Below are positions 47,311 through 58,916 of a stretch of DNA of 64,000 nucleotides, in pieces. This DNA is from Agrypnia vestita. Taxonomy: Eukaryota > Arthropoda > Insecta > Trichoptera > Phryganeidae. The stretch spans positions 1-64,000 of the forward strand of contig JADDOH010010024.1 in assembly GCA_016648135.1 (NCBI GenBank), written 5' to 3'. Within the stretch, counting starts at the first letter, position 1. Each line of letters opens with the position of its first letter. The notes under the pieces were generated by a model. It searched no databases. It had not been told where the DNA came from and saw only the letters and a program-made list of their open reading frames with translations. The position numbers were made by a program, and so were the translations under genes.

Positions 47311-48233
47311 TCAGTATATAAGTGGTGAAAACAAAGTAGGTACATTTTTTATTAATTATACAAATATTTGTTTGCTATTGTTCGTTAAGTAAGATTGTAC
47401 TCTGGTAGGTTCCGGTACAATTCCGTCTGTTGGATAATAAAATGCGTTTTTATCATTGATTTATTAGTTTCCTTTATTATTAAATTCGTAAAGAGCATCA
47501 TAATACTCTCGGCCTGAATATTTTGATTTTATGAAAGTGTAATTTGAAGCTAATTTTTATTTTATTTTTTTAATTTGTTATTAACTTCTCATTGGACTCT
47601 GTATGAAAGAGAAAACTGTTATTTTTTCAGATTTATCAATTCCGATAAGCTTGACCGTGGCCACGCAGCAGACACCATTGGCCACCAGACGGCCAATGTA
47701 GGCTGCCGCAGATTACAAAGATTACAGCATCATCCATACCAAGCATTGCAATAGTAGTTATTTAATAAAATTGCTGAAATAATTATAAATTTTATAAAAA
47801 AAATTGAATACGGTTTAAAAAGTCCAAATAATATAGTTTTTACGGAAAATATGATAAGTATACCTACATATTTTAATAATATACCATTAAATCTAGTTGT
47901 AAATTGTAATTTATTGACTTTCGCGGAAATCCTCTTTAAGAAGGTTTGGTTAGGTAAGGAGTTTCTTACTTGGAGTTTGGTTGAGAACTTTCTTACCACT
48001 TGGCCAAATTTGCATATTCTTGGAAAAAACATTTCCGTCTATTTTATTTCGCCTATATGAATTCCAAAGAGAATAATATTGCAATTTCTAAATTTCTTCT
48101 AAATGAGCTCTCTGAAGAATAATACTAAATCGGTAACTTATGTGGGGTTGTATGTAAAAAAAATAATTATTTAAAATTATGCAATTCATTGTTGAGGCCG
48201 GCAGGTAATTTAAGTGGAGCTTTGTCAAACTTA

Positions 48234-48974
48234 AGCCATATATTCACTAGGGGACAAATCGCGAAACATTCCACTCGGCATGTCGCATCAACATCTACGC
48301 TCATGTTTCGGGGACAATGACGCGATCATTTGACGTGTACACAGCGGGACTCGCATATCTTGTCGCGGAAATGTCATCCGATGAGGTTTATGGATGACAG
48401 CTGCGGTATCTTATTTGGCGAAAACGGGGTTCCGCGCAATTCGAAATGTTTTTTTGGGTCGCAATTTCAAATTAACGAGGTTTTACTGTAGTAAATTGAA
48501 TATTATTAAAAACAAGGTCCTTTTTGCAAATAATTATTGTTTTCCACGTCACGGAAATGTGGCCCTAGGAGGTTATGATGTCAACTGCGTATCTGTTTAT
48601 ATTAATGAGTTTATCGAAACGTAAGAGGAGAAAAAAGAGGAGAATGCGAAATTCTTTGACCTTCTATGCGATCTTCGATCGATACTACAGCTCGATGAGT
48701 TCAAGAACAATTTCGTTTCCCCACACTGTCATCTTGACAGATACAGCGCATGCGTATTCACTTGTAAACATACCACGTGGTACTGACGCTCCGCGGAATG
48801 TTGCAGTGAGTACGCTCGGGTACCGTGCGCATGGCAACGTTGCCACGGCACGTAGAAATGCCGCGCCATGTTGTGCGCACCGTCGCGGAACAGTGCACGA
48901 CGTTGCAACGTCACGTAGACTCTGTGCCACGCGTGCTGTTGAGGGTCAATTTGTCCCCTAGTGAATACATGGCT
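48234..48974 (+). mobile_element. Harbinger-derived nonautonomous element, copy B
   Basis: The 741 bp sister of copy A lies in the same orientation 3.0 kb downstream. It has the same termini (AGCCATATATTCACTAGGGG at the left) and TTA on both sides (48231-48233 and 48975-48977). The two copies are nearly identical apart from point changes and a small internal deletion at about 48650, which suggests recent amplification. Confidence 0.85.
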
Positions 48975-49026
48975 TTAACGAACACGATCCAGGCCGGATG
49001 CAATTTTTTTCATTAAAAAAAATTGC

Positions 49027-49436
49027 GTACGTCGGTAATGCCATTAGACTATAACATGCTTAATACATAATATATACATATTATGTACGTCGGTAATGCC
49101 ATTAGACTATAACATGCTTAATACATAATATATACATATTATGTATGTCGGTAATACCGTTAGACTATAACATGCTTAATACATAATATATACATATTAT
49201 GTACGTCGGTAATGCCATTAGACTATAACATGCTTAATACATAATATATACATATTATGTACGTCGGTAATGCCGTTAAACTATAACATGCTTAATACAT
49301 AATATATACATATTATGTACGTCGGTGATGCCATTAGACTATAACATGCTTAATACATAATATATACATATTATGTACGTCGGTAATGCCATTAGACTAT
49401 AACATGCTTAATACATAATATATACATATTATGTAC
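49027..49436 (+). repeat. 58 bp satellite, seven near-identical copies
   Basis: Units start at 49027, 49085, 49143, 49201, 49259, 49317 and 49375, exactly 58 bp apart: gtacgtcggtaatgccatta, then gactataacatgcttaatac, then the palindrome ataatatatacatattat. Only a few substitutions separate copies, so the array is young. It begins 50 bp after Harbinger copy B. Confidence 0.95.
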
Positions 49437-49721
49437 CAATACAAAAATCGCGCAAATATTCAAAGAGAACGAAACAAGGATTGATTTACTATGAAGCCCA
49501 AAACGAGAATGAGCTTTGGTCAATCCTCATACATTTTCTGACACTCAAAGCCTACAACATTTTGCCAAATAATGTGAAACATTTCTCGATAGATAAACTC
49601 AAATATTATCTCAAAAAATAGTTATTTATAGATATTGGAAGAAAAGAAACTGAATAAAAATATATTGAAATATGCAATTGCAAATATGAAGAGTACATGC
49701 ACCATTTCATTATTTTATTTT

Positions 49722-50675
49722 TAACTAACTAACTAACCATCACACCGTTTCGGCCGGGTAGGCAGAGAGGACAGAAAGTCACATATTACTATCTTGGCAT
49801 ACCACTTTTGCTTCAGCTACATTCATACATCTTCTCATGCATGCTCTACGGTTGTTGAGGCTTTTAACAGGGCCATCCACTAATAAGACGCCCTCTATTC
49901 CTGTTGTCTTCAACACTTGTCCCATATATTTTATTTACCATCCTTTCCTCGCTCATACGTTTTACATGACCAAACCATCTCAGCACTCCTTTCTTTATTC
50001 CACATTTGTTCATTCCTCACTATCGACCAAAAATTTTCCACACAAGCGCCTTAGTGACGCATTTCTAGTCTACTTTCATTCCTTTTTTGCCAATTCCAGG
50101 CTTTACTTCCAAACGTTAGAGTTGGCACTAGAACGTCATTATGTACCGCTAGTTTTGTTTCCATTCTTATTGGCCTTATTTGCATTCAGAGCACCATGCT
50201 GTGTTACTCGCAGTCACTCTCCTTTCGATATCGTTCTCAGTCGTTCCTAACCGTCACAAATACACAAACCCATTCACTTGTTCTAAGCATTTGTTGTTGT
50301 ACAACTTCACTTTACAATTACATTTCTCTCTCGAACACCATCACTTTCGATTTGCTGACATTTATCACAAGTCCACTCTGCATGCATACTGCACACATCG
50401 GACATCCTGGGCACCAGGCACTGATGACCAGTTTCGTTTGTGTAACTATACAGGCAGGCAGGATATGGCGAGCCCGTCCAATTTTGCTCCTAATTCTAGT
50501 TCTTTCATACAGTTGTCCATACACGGATTGAAAAGCCATGGTGACATTACCCATCCCTGTTTTACACCCTTTGTAATATCAAACCATGATGTGAATGCCC
50601 CATTAATACTCACGCAAGCACTGCTTCCCTCGTACAGGGATGCAGTTGCCTGTACGAGCTTATTCGTCACTTATT
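49722..50675 (-). pseudogene. Decayed LINE reverse transcriptase fragment with 3' tail
   Basis: On the minus strand, SLYEGSSACVSINGAFTSWF, GVKQGWVMSPWLFNPCMDNC and later VINVSKSKVMVFERE are reverse-transcriptase blocks typical of insect LINEs (GVRQGCVxSPWLFN; SKTKVMVFE). The YADD-bearing block between them is lost or frame-shifted after ISCLPV. The 3' region contains tttctgtcctctctgcctac and ends with a gtta-repeat tail at 49722-49740. It is a different family from the RTE at 29.5 kb. Confidence 0.7.
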
Positions 50676-51717
50676 TTATTTTTAATTTCTATTAATCGGT
50701 TTCTGTATGAATTTTAAACATAGAATAACTAAGATATTTTATTTTCATTAATTATGTTATATTTTTGTTAGTTCGAATTTGTAAATTGCGTGTTAATTGA
50801 GATTAATATTATTATTGATTAGATTAGATTCTTCTCTTAGATATTACGGATGGGTTTGTCCCCTTACCACAGACGTCTTGCCTAAAATTAATAAATAAAT
50901 TCATAATTTGAAGGTGAATATTTCCGATTATCGCATCAAAGAGTTCATTATTTCGCTATTGTAATTTTGTCGATTTTTTAAATAAATTTAGGTTTTAAAT
51001 CATTTCCTGCCATTATAACAGATTATTCCTAGTTAATATTCAGGATTGAACTGTGATATTCGAATATGTAGGTATATTCAAATGTTAGTTATTTTTTAAC
51101 CCTCCGTAAAATTTATGATGGACCTTTCGTATCTCGATTTTGTGGGTATTGTCACAGTATAGTAATGTATGACTATACTGTGGTATTGTGTAGCCGGCTT
51201 TATCGCATCAATAGGCTTGGTAGTGCACCATTATGCTATTGTGAGTCGAGAGAAAACGACTTTATAGTCGATATGCATATTATTGTTCCCAAAACACAGT
51301 ACGCAAAGCATTGTATGGAATTCCGACAGCTTCCACTCTTTTAAAATTTATCAAATTTGCAAATTTGATTTGGTACTCGTGTACATCAATATATTATGTA
51401 ATTATTATTATTTTACTGTTTTAAAATTTATATTAAAGTATCCTATAAAATTATATTTAAAAATAATAACATAGTTTATTTACTTTAATTATTTATTATT
51501 TATAATAAATATGATGTTTTTTCGTTATCTTTAGTAATATTAGTGAACAATCCGATTTTTTTTCTTAATCTTTAGGAACCGACATAATAATGAGTAAGAT
51601 TAGTGACTAACGTGTATTACTGATAATACTACTGAAGATGGGGCGTTAGCATTGAAAGCGTTATAATTATTATAAGTAACAAATAGTGAAAGTGAACAGT
51701 GTTGTATTATTTTTAAA
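50676..51717. other. AT-rich noncoding DNA
   Basis: Nothing recognised before the mariner insertion site. Confidence 0.5.
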
Positions 51718-51719
51718 TA

Positions 51720-51748
51720 TTAGGTCCTTACATATGAAATTGGCGTTT
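51720..51748 (+). repeat. Left terminal inverted repeat of mariner
   Basis: These 29 bases match the right terminus (52977-53005) perfectly in reverse complement. The preceding TA is the target duplication. Confidence 0.95.
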
Positions 51749-51797
51749 AGTATGGGAGGAACATAAAGCCGATTTTTTTTTATTATAATATATTTAT

Positions 51798-52817
51798 TTA
51801 ATTAAAGTATGTACTATTGTTATCTATGCACTTTTGCCATCTCATAGGTAGTTCATCGATCCCTTTACTAAAAAAACCATTCGGACGGGAATCAATAAAA
51901 TCTTTGAAGGCGGTTTGGACTGCCCCATCGGAGTTGAATTTTTTCCTTTGCAAGAAGTTATCCAAATTTCGAAAAAAATGGTAATCTGTTGGGGCAAGGT
52001 CCGGAGAGTACGGTGGATGTCTTAGACATTCCAATTGAAGCTCCTCTAATTTGGTAGCCGTCTGTTGTGCAGTGTGTGATCTAGCGTTATCATGAAGCAG
52101 CAGTGGCCTAGAGCAATTAACCAGCCTCGGTTGTTTAGCAGCTAGCTTTTCCATCATGGTTTGCAGTTGCTGACAATAGACATCTGCCGTAATCGTCTGG
52201 CCAGATTTAAGAAAGCTATAGTGAACGACACCAGCACTAGTCCACCAAACGCTCACAAGAAACTTTTTTGGAGTCAATTTTCGCTTGGGGCATGGTTTGG
52301 CTGGTTCGGCAGGGTTCAGCCATTGCGATGAGCGCTTCCCATTATCGTACAGGATCCACTTTTCATCACAGGTAATGATTCGATTTAAAATCCCTTCATT
52401 ATTGTGCCGGTTGAGTAATGCAACGCAGCAGTCAACGCGCGTTTGTTGATTTGCTTCACTCAATTCGTGAGGTACCCACCTTTCAAGCTTTTTCACCTTA
52501 CCAATTTGCTTCAAGTGGATTAAAACAGTTTTATCACTAACACCGCAGCCTGCAGCTAACTCGGATGTGGTTTGCGATGGATCCGCTTCCACAATAGCCT
52601 TCAATTCTTCATTATCAACTTTGGTCTCCGGCCGTCCACGGGGCTTGTTCTGCAGGTCGAAATTTCCAGAACGAAAACGTTGGAACCAAAAACGCAATGT
52701 GTTTTCTTTTGCGGCACCTTCGCCATACTCATCATTAATCCTTCGAGACGTTTCTGCAGCACTGGTGCCACGGTGGAACTCGTACTCGTAAATAACGCGA
52801 TATTTCAAGTTTTTCAT
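51798..52817 (-). CDS. mariner transposase, DD34D type
   Basis: This is a 339-residue cut-and-paste transposase that would act in the nucleus on the flanking inverted repeats. The N-terminal part (about 1-110) is the paired helix-turn-helix DNA-binding region, ending in the linker motif WVPHEL (114-119). The catalytic RNase H-like domain follows: D151 in TCDEKW, D243 in LHDNARSH and D278 in APTDYHFF, with exactly 34 residues between the last two, the mariner signature. YSPDLAP (270-276) and the C-terminal LPMRWQKCIDNN are also family hallmarks. I chose the ATG at 52817 because it gives the family's usual start and a length close to the usual 345 or so; the frame is open for 22 more codons upstream (ATG at 52883), but that stretch is AT-rich and lacks similarity to the family. 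There is no internal stop. Activity is inferred, not shown. Confidence 0.95.
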   Translation of the reverse strand: MKNLKYRVIYEYEFHRGTSAAETSRRINDEYGEGAAKENTLRFWFQRFRSGNFDLQNKPRGRPETKVDNEELKAIVEADPSQTTSELAAGCGVSDKTVLIHLKQIGKVKKLERWVPHELSEANQQTRVDCCVALLNRHNNEGILNRIITCDEKWILYDNGKRSSQWLNPAEPAKPCPKRKLTPKKFLVSVWWTSAGVVHYSFLKSGQTITADVYCQQLQTMMEKLAAKQPRLVNCSRPLLLHDNARSHTAQQTATKLEELQLECLRHPPYSPDLAPTDYHFFRNLDNFLQRKKFNSDGAVQTAFKDFIDSRPNGFFSKGIDELPMRWQKCIDNNSTYFN

Positions 52818-52976
52818 TTTGTATACTGAGTGACGCAAAGAAAAAAACAATTGAGGAAAAAACAAATACATTATAATTTTCAAAACACAAATACATGAGT
52901 AAATAACTGTATAAATTTGGATTTGGAATTCCTAACCAAAGAGAAGATATTTGAGATAAAATTTGCCAGTACGGCA

Positions 52977-53005
52977 AAACGCCAATTTCATATGTAAGGA
53001 CCTAA
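52977..53005 (-). repeat. Right terminal inverted repeat of mariner
   Basis: Perfect reverse complement of 51720-51748, followed by TA at 53006-53007. It lies upstream of the transposase start and so also contains the element's 5' leader. Confidence 0.95.
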
Positions 53006-53505
53006 TATAATTTTAAATGGACTTTCATGAAGTTTCATGAGAACATTTCGAATAATTCTATCATCAAATACAATAATTTCTCATGTTTCCTACAGACGCT
53101 ATTACAAAGTACATTAGCAAACACCTTGTAAAAAGAGGCGTACGTAGAGTGCATTGAATACAGAATACCGAGAAGAAAATGTATTAATCCGTTTATTCGG
53201 TGTCGTTGGAAAGGTGATCGTGTTAGTCGGCTCCACAGTTCAAAGCAAACAAGAATGTACTGAGCATCTCCATTACCGGAGACCTTGTCCACGATCATGC
53301 TATTAACATTGCGCGATAAAATAATAATAATTTAAATGAATGGATGTTTAGTATTTCGTTATGTATTATTTAATAACCAAACATCATCATACATTGAGGG
53401 TCTTTGTACCTATTCTCGTGCAGCAGTACTCGCCATTGCTGTATGTCGTCATATTACATAAGATATAAGTCCTCCAATCGTGTGCACCAAGTTTTCTCTT
53501 TTTTT

Positions 53506-53970
53506 ATTACAAGTTTGTGACAGGAAAACAGGAGCGTGTGTCTTATTACATAAAATATAAGTCCTCTAATCATGTACATCAAGTTTTCTCGCGTCACCAG
53601 TTTGATTATCCAGCGGCGTGCACTGCACGCACTGCACGCCGCTGTAGATGATCAATCACTTTAATGCACGCCGTGCAGTCAGTATATAAAATGGTCTGTA
53701 CAATATCTAAGATAAAAATCGAAATAAAACATCTATCTCGTAATATTCCTGTCACAATAATTATCATATTATTCAGATTTTAATGTACCGTAATAGTCGG
53801 ATAAATATTTTTTTCTAAAATACTTTTCGGTTTACATACAACTCAATTATTCAATGTACTGACTGCACGCCGCTGTAGATAATCTAACGGCGCGAGAAAA
53901 CTTGGTATATACGATTAGAGGACTTATATATTATGTACTATGACAGACGATCCTGCCACAAACTTGTAAT
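53506..53970. repeat. Foldback MITE with 130 bp arms
   Basis: The left arm (attacaagtttgtgacagga, ataagtcctctaatcatgta, caagttttctcgcg) is inverted on the right (cgcgagaaaacttgg, gattagaggacttatat, ctgccacaaacttgtaat). The inner arms carry gcggcgtgcactgcacgc repeats. A third partial copy of the arm (ataagtcctccaatcgtgtg) sits just outside at 53459-53500. Confidence 0.75.
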
Positions 53971-54011
53971 TTTTTTAAAAAAAAAAAGAGTGCCTGAACT
54001 TATATATACCT

Positions 54012-55472
54012 ATGTATGCGCGGTAGAAGTTATACTTTGGCGTAAATAAAAAATCACGCGCTATATATTGTATACCTTAAGTTCCGTAATAGCTGGACTG
54101 AATGCGCATGCGCATTCAAGAATTAGGCTAAAACGAGAATTGCCATCAATGAAAGTTCTCTATCAACGAATAAAAAATCTACGGCGGTACTAAAGTTAAA
54201 AACAGATTTATATTTAATAACTACCCCGAGAAAATAGACAACAATAACAGCGCCCGGAGCATTTGCAATCGTCATATCACCATTTCCATAACATCATTTT
54301 CAAACTTAATGTCGTCACTTAAATCTACTAATGTTTTACCGTTTTCACTCATAGGTTTGTCAACTCTATAATTTTTTATATCATAATTATATTGCACTAT
54401 TCAAGTAATTTTCTTTGCATACTTTTTTTATAATATACTGAGTTTTTTAAAATGTGTTTATTTTAATTTGTGATTGTTATTTTGTTTGCTTGCTTGTGTA
54501 GGATGTCTTTTATTTTTTCACAAACAAACAAAATAAAAAAATTGTAAGAATTGCTGTTGATTAAAAATCACTCGGAAAACCGCCATCATAACTTTTTGGT
54601 GCGAAAGCATTCCCGTTGCACGGTGCGCGCGCATTTCGTTGCATCCTAAATTTTCATTCTTAACGCCTCTAACTTCAGTCATACATGCCCAGTACGTACC
54701 TACAATGCTAAGCGATCGGTTTCTACGAAATTAAATAAAAAGTGTCAAAAATTAATGTAATAAAATTGCCTCTCTCTCTTTCCCTCTCAGTGACATGTAA
54801 CATAACACATGCACTCGCGTTGTATATACATGTATCTATGTATTAATTGATTCGTTATGTAATATTTATTTTGGCGCATTCAGGGTAAAAAAATAAAGAT
54901 GCTCAATTCAAAAGCTTTTGAACTACGATTTTAGGTTGTCGTAATGCCAAAAAGGGGCTTCTCGTACAGATTTCTGTATTTCATGTTATTGTCGATGTTT
55001 TTTAAGAAAGTTTTTGTTTGTCGCCATGCCAAAAACGATTAAAATTGATATTCGAGAAATTATTTATTGCAAAACAACCTAATTGTCAGATATTCGTGTT
55101 CAAAACAAATACACGCATTCATTCATTCGACCTTCAACTTTTGAATACGAAGCCGTTTTATGTCCGAAAATCGATTAAACATGAAGGTAGGTAGGCACTT
55201 GAACTTTTTTTGAAAGAGCAGACGATTTTGATTCATTGCATCATCGTGAGACATCGATTCGGAAGCATTTCTTATTTTAGCCATCACAAACCAATAGTTA
55301 CATTTGTACCGCTTCAAAAACAAATATTAATAATTTAACTACATTTAAGTGTTATCAATTATATTTATCATCTCCCTAGTCATCGTATTATTGCATTAAT
55401 ATACATTTTTAACTAATCAATACCAATTATCACAATTACGCCAAAGAAGTATAACTTCTACCGCGCGTACAT
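54012..55472. mobile_element. TIR element, 1.46 kb, nonautonomous
   Basis: atgtatgcgcggtagaagtt, atactttggcgtaa at the left is inverted at the right end (ttacgccaaagaagtataac, ttctaccgcgcgtacat). The interior has a short minus-strand frame (MFLKRYKCNYWFVMAKIRNA onward, 55123-55323) that I do not recognise. A related segment lies in the opposite orientation at about 25330-25620. The superfamily is unknown. Confidence 0.65.
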
Positions 55473-56224
55473 GAGTACACGCTTTTTTAATTTTTTCCAC
55501 AATAATACAAGTCGCTGAAGGTAATGTGTTATATTTATATGGCACCATGTGTATCGGGTAGGTATATGATTTATATCAAGTCATTTGATACTTACGAATA
55601 ACGCAATATTAATTTCTGAAAGCAATGTAGCACTGTGTGGATGGCTTGGTAGTATCGCTTTTTGCAATATACCTATATATTCAAAAAGAAATCAAGTGTG
55701 AGAAACACGCTTGGGAAAGTGTAGTACAATAATTACGACGATTTAAACAGTAATTTAAAATCGCAGCATAATTTTATTTAACAAGTTTGAATAATTTCGG
55801 AACTATTTGAAGGGATCAGTGGCGGATTCATTGATTACACAAGTTGCAATTGCGAGGAGCGTCGCTTCCCAGATGGCGCCCCAATCGCCGAGAAAGGAAA
55901 AGTAAAGCCAAGGGCAGTAGGAATGCAAAAAAATTAAAGAATTTTAAATGCAAGGACTGTAACACATAGAAACACTGTTTGAGCTCCAGAAATACTGACG
56001 AATATGACTGCCGTCATGACTACCGTCATGGAAGTGCCCTCGGTCTGTGTTCCTTCCTTACTTGTACTGACTATGCTACCAATAAGTCTACGCACACTCT
56101 TAATTCAGTCATTCTTCATTCTATATTACACGTTACCGTACATGAATCTGGGTAGGTATATATGGAAAGTGTATTTAAGCGTCGCCTGACTGTATTTTCC
56201 ATAAGCCCTGCAGCCAATCTACAT
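55473..56224. other. Noncoding DNA
   Basis: Nothing firm; the right end may belong to the LINE fragment at 56225. Confidence 0.4.
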
Positions 56225-56530
56225 ACTTTCATTCTTCTTTTAAGAATTTCAGGTTTCACTTTTGTAAATTTTTTGACACCAAAACTCCATTACGCGCCGA
56301 TAGTCTTGCCACGGGTAAGAAATTCCTGCCGTCGATAACTATAACTCCATATTTCCCGCAGTCACTGTCCTTCCGATCTTTCTTAATCGTACCGTCCCTA
56401 GTGAACGTACTTCCCAAGTACGCATACATTTGTTGTAACATTCATCATTAGCCTTTATATCACTCTTAGTCACACTTTCTTCTTCCTCGAACACCATAAC
56501 TTTCGATTTTCTAGCATTCGTGAAAAATTA
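56225..56530 (-). pseudogene. Second decayed LINE fragment of the same style
   Basis: On the minus strand, ARKSKVMVFEEEE near 56500 is followed by MYAYLGSTFTRDGTIKKD and NGVLVSKNLQK, the segment after the catalytic centre of LINE reverse transcriptases of the SKVMVFE type also seen at 49.7-50.7 kb. It has several stops. The flanking 56000-56225 may be more of the same element but is too decayed to assign. Confidence 0.6.
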
Positions 56531-56884
56531 CATCAAACATCCGATTCACCAGTGTAAATGTAGATCAGCATTACTACCTACTCATCATCTGAGTACGGCG
56601 GGCGACAAATAATCACAGAAATAATTAGACGACCCATATGTGATACATAGCCTTATCATCAATCTACAAACCAGGGCAATCTCTATACATACATTCATAA
56701 GTGCTTACGTCATCGACTACAATCTATTGAGGATATTTGCCTTCGCATGTAGGTATTTTAGCCGGGTACTCCTCTAATCGTGAAAACCATATTTTCTTGC
56801 ATCTATCTCAATATTGTCCCCCCCCTCCGTGTTCTTCGAGGTCTTACGCATGCTCGCACTTGCGTCCCTTGGGCAATCCCAAGG

Positions 56885-57271
56885 GATCTGAATCTGAACC
56901 GTTTGACCGATAGGACTCAAAATTTTCATACTTATGCTTTAGGACTCGGCAGGTAACATAGACAACATTTTCCTCTTATTCTCTTACCCCTTCCCCTCCC
57001 CCTGACGTATTTTCAATGCAAATCTGTACCGTTCGATCGATCGAACTCAAAATTTGGAAACTAATTCTTAGATATATTGTCGATGCAAAAATCTGTACCG
57101 TTTGACCGATCGGACTCAAAATTTGGAAACTTATTCTTTAGGACTCGACAGGTAACATAGATTACATTTCCTCCCTCCCCTTTTACCGTTCGAATCAAAC
57201 CTTTGTTTCCCCCCACAAATTTATTTTCACATTAATCCTTAACCCGTGCAACGCCGGGCACGAACAGCTAG
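56885..57271 (+). mobile_element. Helitron family 1, 3' part
   Basis: Internal units start at about 56898, 57026 and 57095, followed by the accgttcgaatcaaaccttt segment and the hairpin cccgtgcaacgccgggc, ending CTAG at 57268-57271 before T. The family's 5' terminus is absent. Confidence 0.75.
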
Positions 57272-58104
57272 TATATAAATAAAAATTATAAAAGGAATAT
57301 AAAATAAAAATTAAATATAGAAATAAAACATATTTGAAATGAAATGAACAATAATTAGGACACTTTATAATAAATAAATATATATAATTCATGGGGAACA
57401 AAAATAAATAAAATTTTAGTCCGTTAAACTGTAATATAGTTCTACTGGCACAATTATTAAGTCTAAATAATTATTTAATTCGAGTGTGCTCCTACAACGA
57501 AAAATGTCTACGAATTTCGAGAATTCGATTCCAAATCGGTGCATGCATGTTAACGGTAAATTTAATGCATAGTTATTCTTGTGGGTCCCTACAAAGAACA
57601 CTTCGTGATGTCTCGTTTGTCTTGGTATATTATACGAGACCTAAAGCGGGTTTGGGTCAACTTCCCGATAACCGACAGCCAACTAACTGGTCAGTAGCCA
57701 AATACCCGAATGTCGACTGCACGGCAGACCAAATTTTCGGCAAAAAATTATATAATTTTAAAGATTTATTTGCTATTTTTGCGAAAATATTCGTAAATTC
57801 TTCTCCTACTAAAAATATCAAACTGATCAATTTAAAACTATATTATTTTCTGGGTTACTTACTAATCTTATTATTACACAACTTTCAACTTCTTTACAAA
57901 GGGGATTAAAAAATTTTACCGATAATACGTGGAGCACGTTTCTTTTATCAATATTGTGCATTGTGCCTGACCATGAGAAAATGAATTAAGATTAAAAATA
58001 ATAGAATCGTGCCTGCTACACATAATACTAACCTGCCATTCTTCGACGTACTGTGAAATCATGGAGTTGTCATCCATAGCTAAACAAAAGTAAACATTAT
58101 ATTT
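57272..58104. other. Noncoding DNA with a decayed repeat
   Basis: 57640-57740 (gcgggtttgggtcaacttcc, cgataaccgacagccaac) looks repeat-like, but I could not match it in the window. The 141-codon frame over it has no domain. Confidence 0.35.
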
Positions 58105-58270
58105 CCAGAACCAAGTTCTGTGGAATTTAAAACCAAATTAATTAATCAATTACAAACACATACAGAAAAATCAAATTCACGAAAAAATATTTGGCTGCTA
58201 CCGGGATTCGAACCACGGATCTCCTCCTTTCCGGGGCAGGCACGTGATCCAATTACGCTATAGAAGCCTT
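58105..58270 (-). mobile_element. tRNA-derived SINE, family C, copy 1
   Basis: The minus strand reads ggcttctatagcgtaattgg (A box), then cgtggttcgaatcccggtag (B box), followed by a body with atatttttttcgtgaatttg and ending near agaacttggttctgg. A sister copy lies 400 bp downstream in the same orientation. Confidence 0.65.
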
Positions 58271-58504
58271 GAATATATCGTGAATATATCGATCTTATCT
58301 GTAAGTCTCATTTATTCATTGATTAACATTTTTTATCCATTTTTAGAGCAATCCACTTTTTCTGATACGGCAGGCACAAATTACTTTGCGCTCCTGCCGC
58401 TAGAGGACGCCAGAATTAGCCATTTAATTAATTTTTATTTTTGGACACATTTGATACAACATGCATATATTATATTCAAGAACAAATTCTTATTGTGAAG
58501 TTGC

Positions 58505-58680
58505 AATTTTTTCAGAACAAAGTTCTGTGAAATTTAAAACTAAATCAATTAATCAATTAGAAATACATACAGAAAAATCAAATCCACGAACAAATATTTG
58601 GCTGCTAACGGGATTCGAACCACGGATCTCCTCCTTTCCGGGGCAAGCGCGTTATCCAATCGCGTTATTAGACGGGAGTA
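58505..58680 (-). mobile_element. tRNA-derived SINE, family C, copy 2
   Basis: It matches 58105-58270 along its length: gggattcgaaccacggatct, ctcctcctttccggggca, and the aacaaagttctgtg end. Two same-strand copies 400 bp apart suggest either repeated insertion or a local duplication. Confidence 0.65.
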
Positions 58681-58916
58681 GAATCCATATTTCATTTTTA
58701 AATGATAAACGGTTATTGAAAAGGGGTATAAAATAAAAGAATAGTATATAGGTACACTGCAAATAATGGTACACTACAGGTGTAACATCAAATAAGCTAT
58801 TCAAAGAACAGGGGACCTACAGGGTGTACCGATATGCATTTATGGCGGCGTCTCTCTTGAACAACCCGGTAGTAGTAACAGTACCAATTTATAATAAAAG
58901 AGCTAGATACAAAATA

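Larger units (their letters stand above)
45718..48230. other. AT-rich DNA with a dispersed repeat and one hairpin
   Basis: Apart from 46812-47050 and 47204-47310 I see nothing supported; 46440-46520 has a ttatcttatcgtatatc run. Confidence 0.45.
51720..53005 (-). mobile_element. Complete mariner element, apparently intact
   Basis: This 1,286 bp element is bounded by perfect 29 bp inverted repeats beginning ttaggtcctta and is flanked on both sides by TA (51718-51719 and 53006-53007), the Tc1/mariner target duplication. Length, termini and gene organisation are those of a full mariner. The single transposase gene reads on the minus strand without a stop or frameshift. Identical termini and an open gene indicate a recent insertion. 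A diverged fossil of a related transposase lies at 38975-39262. Confidence 0.95.

Noticed and set aside
49027..49436. CRISPR-like array
   Set aside because: The whole 58 bp unit is repeated with no variable spacer; this is a satellite in a eukaryotic genome.
57484..57909. 141-codon open frame
   Set aside because: No domain; AT-rich second half and repeat-like first half.
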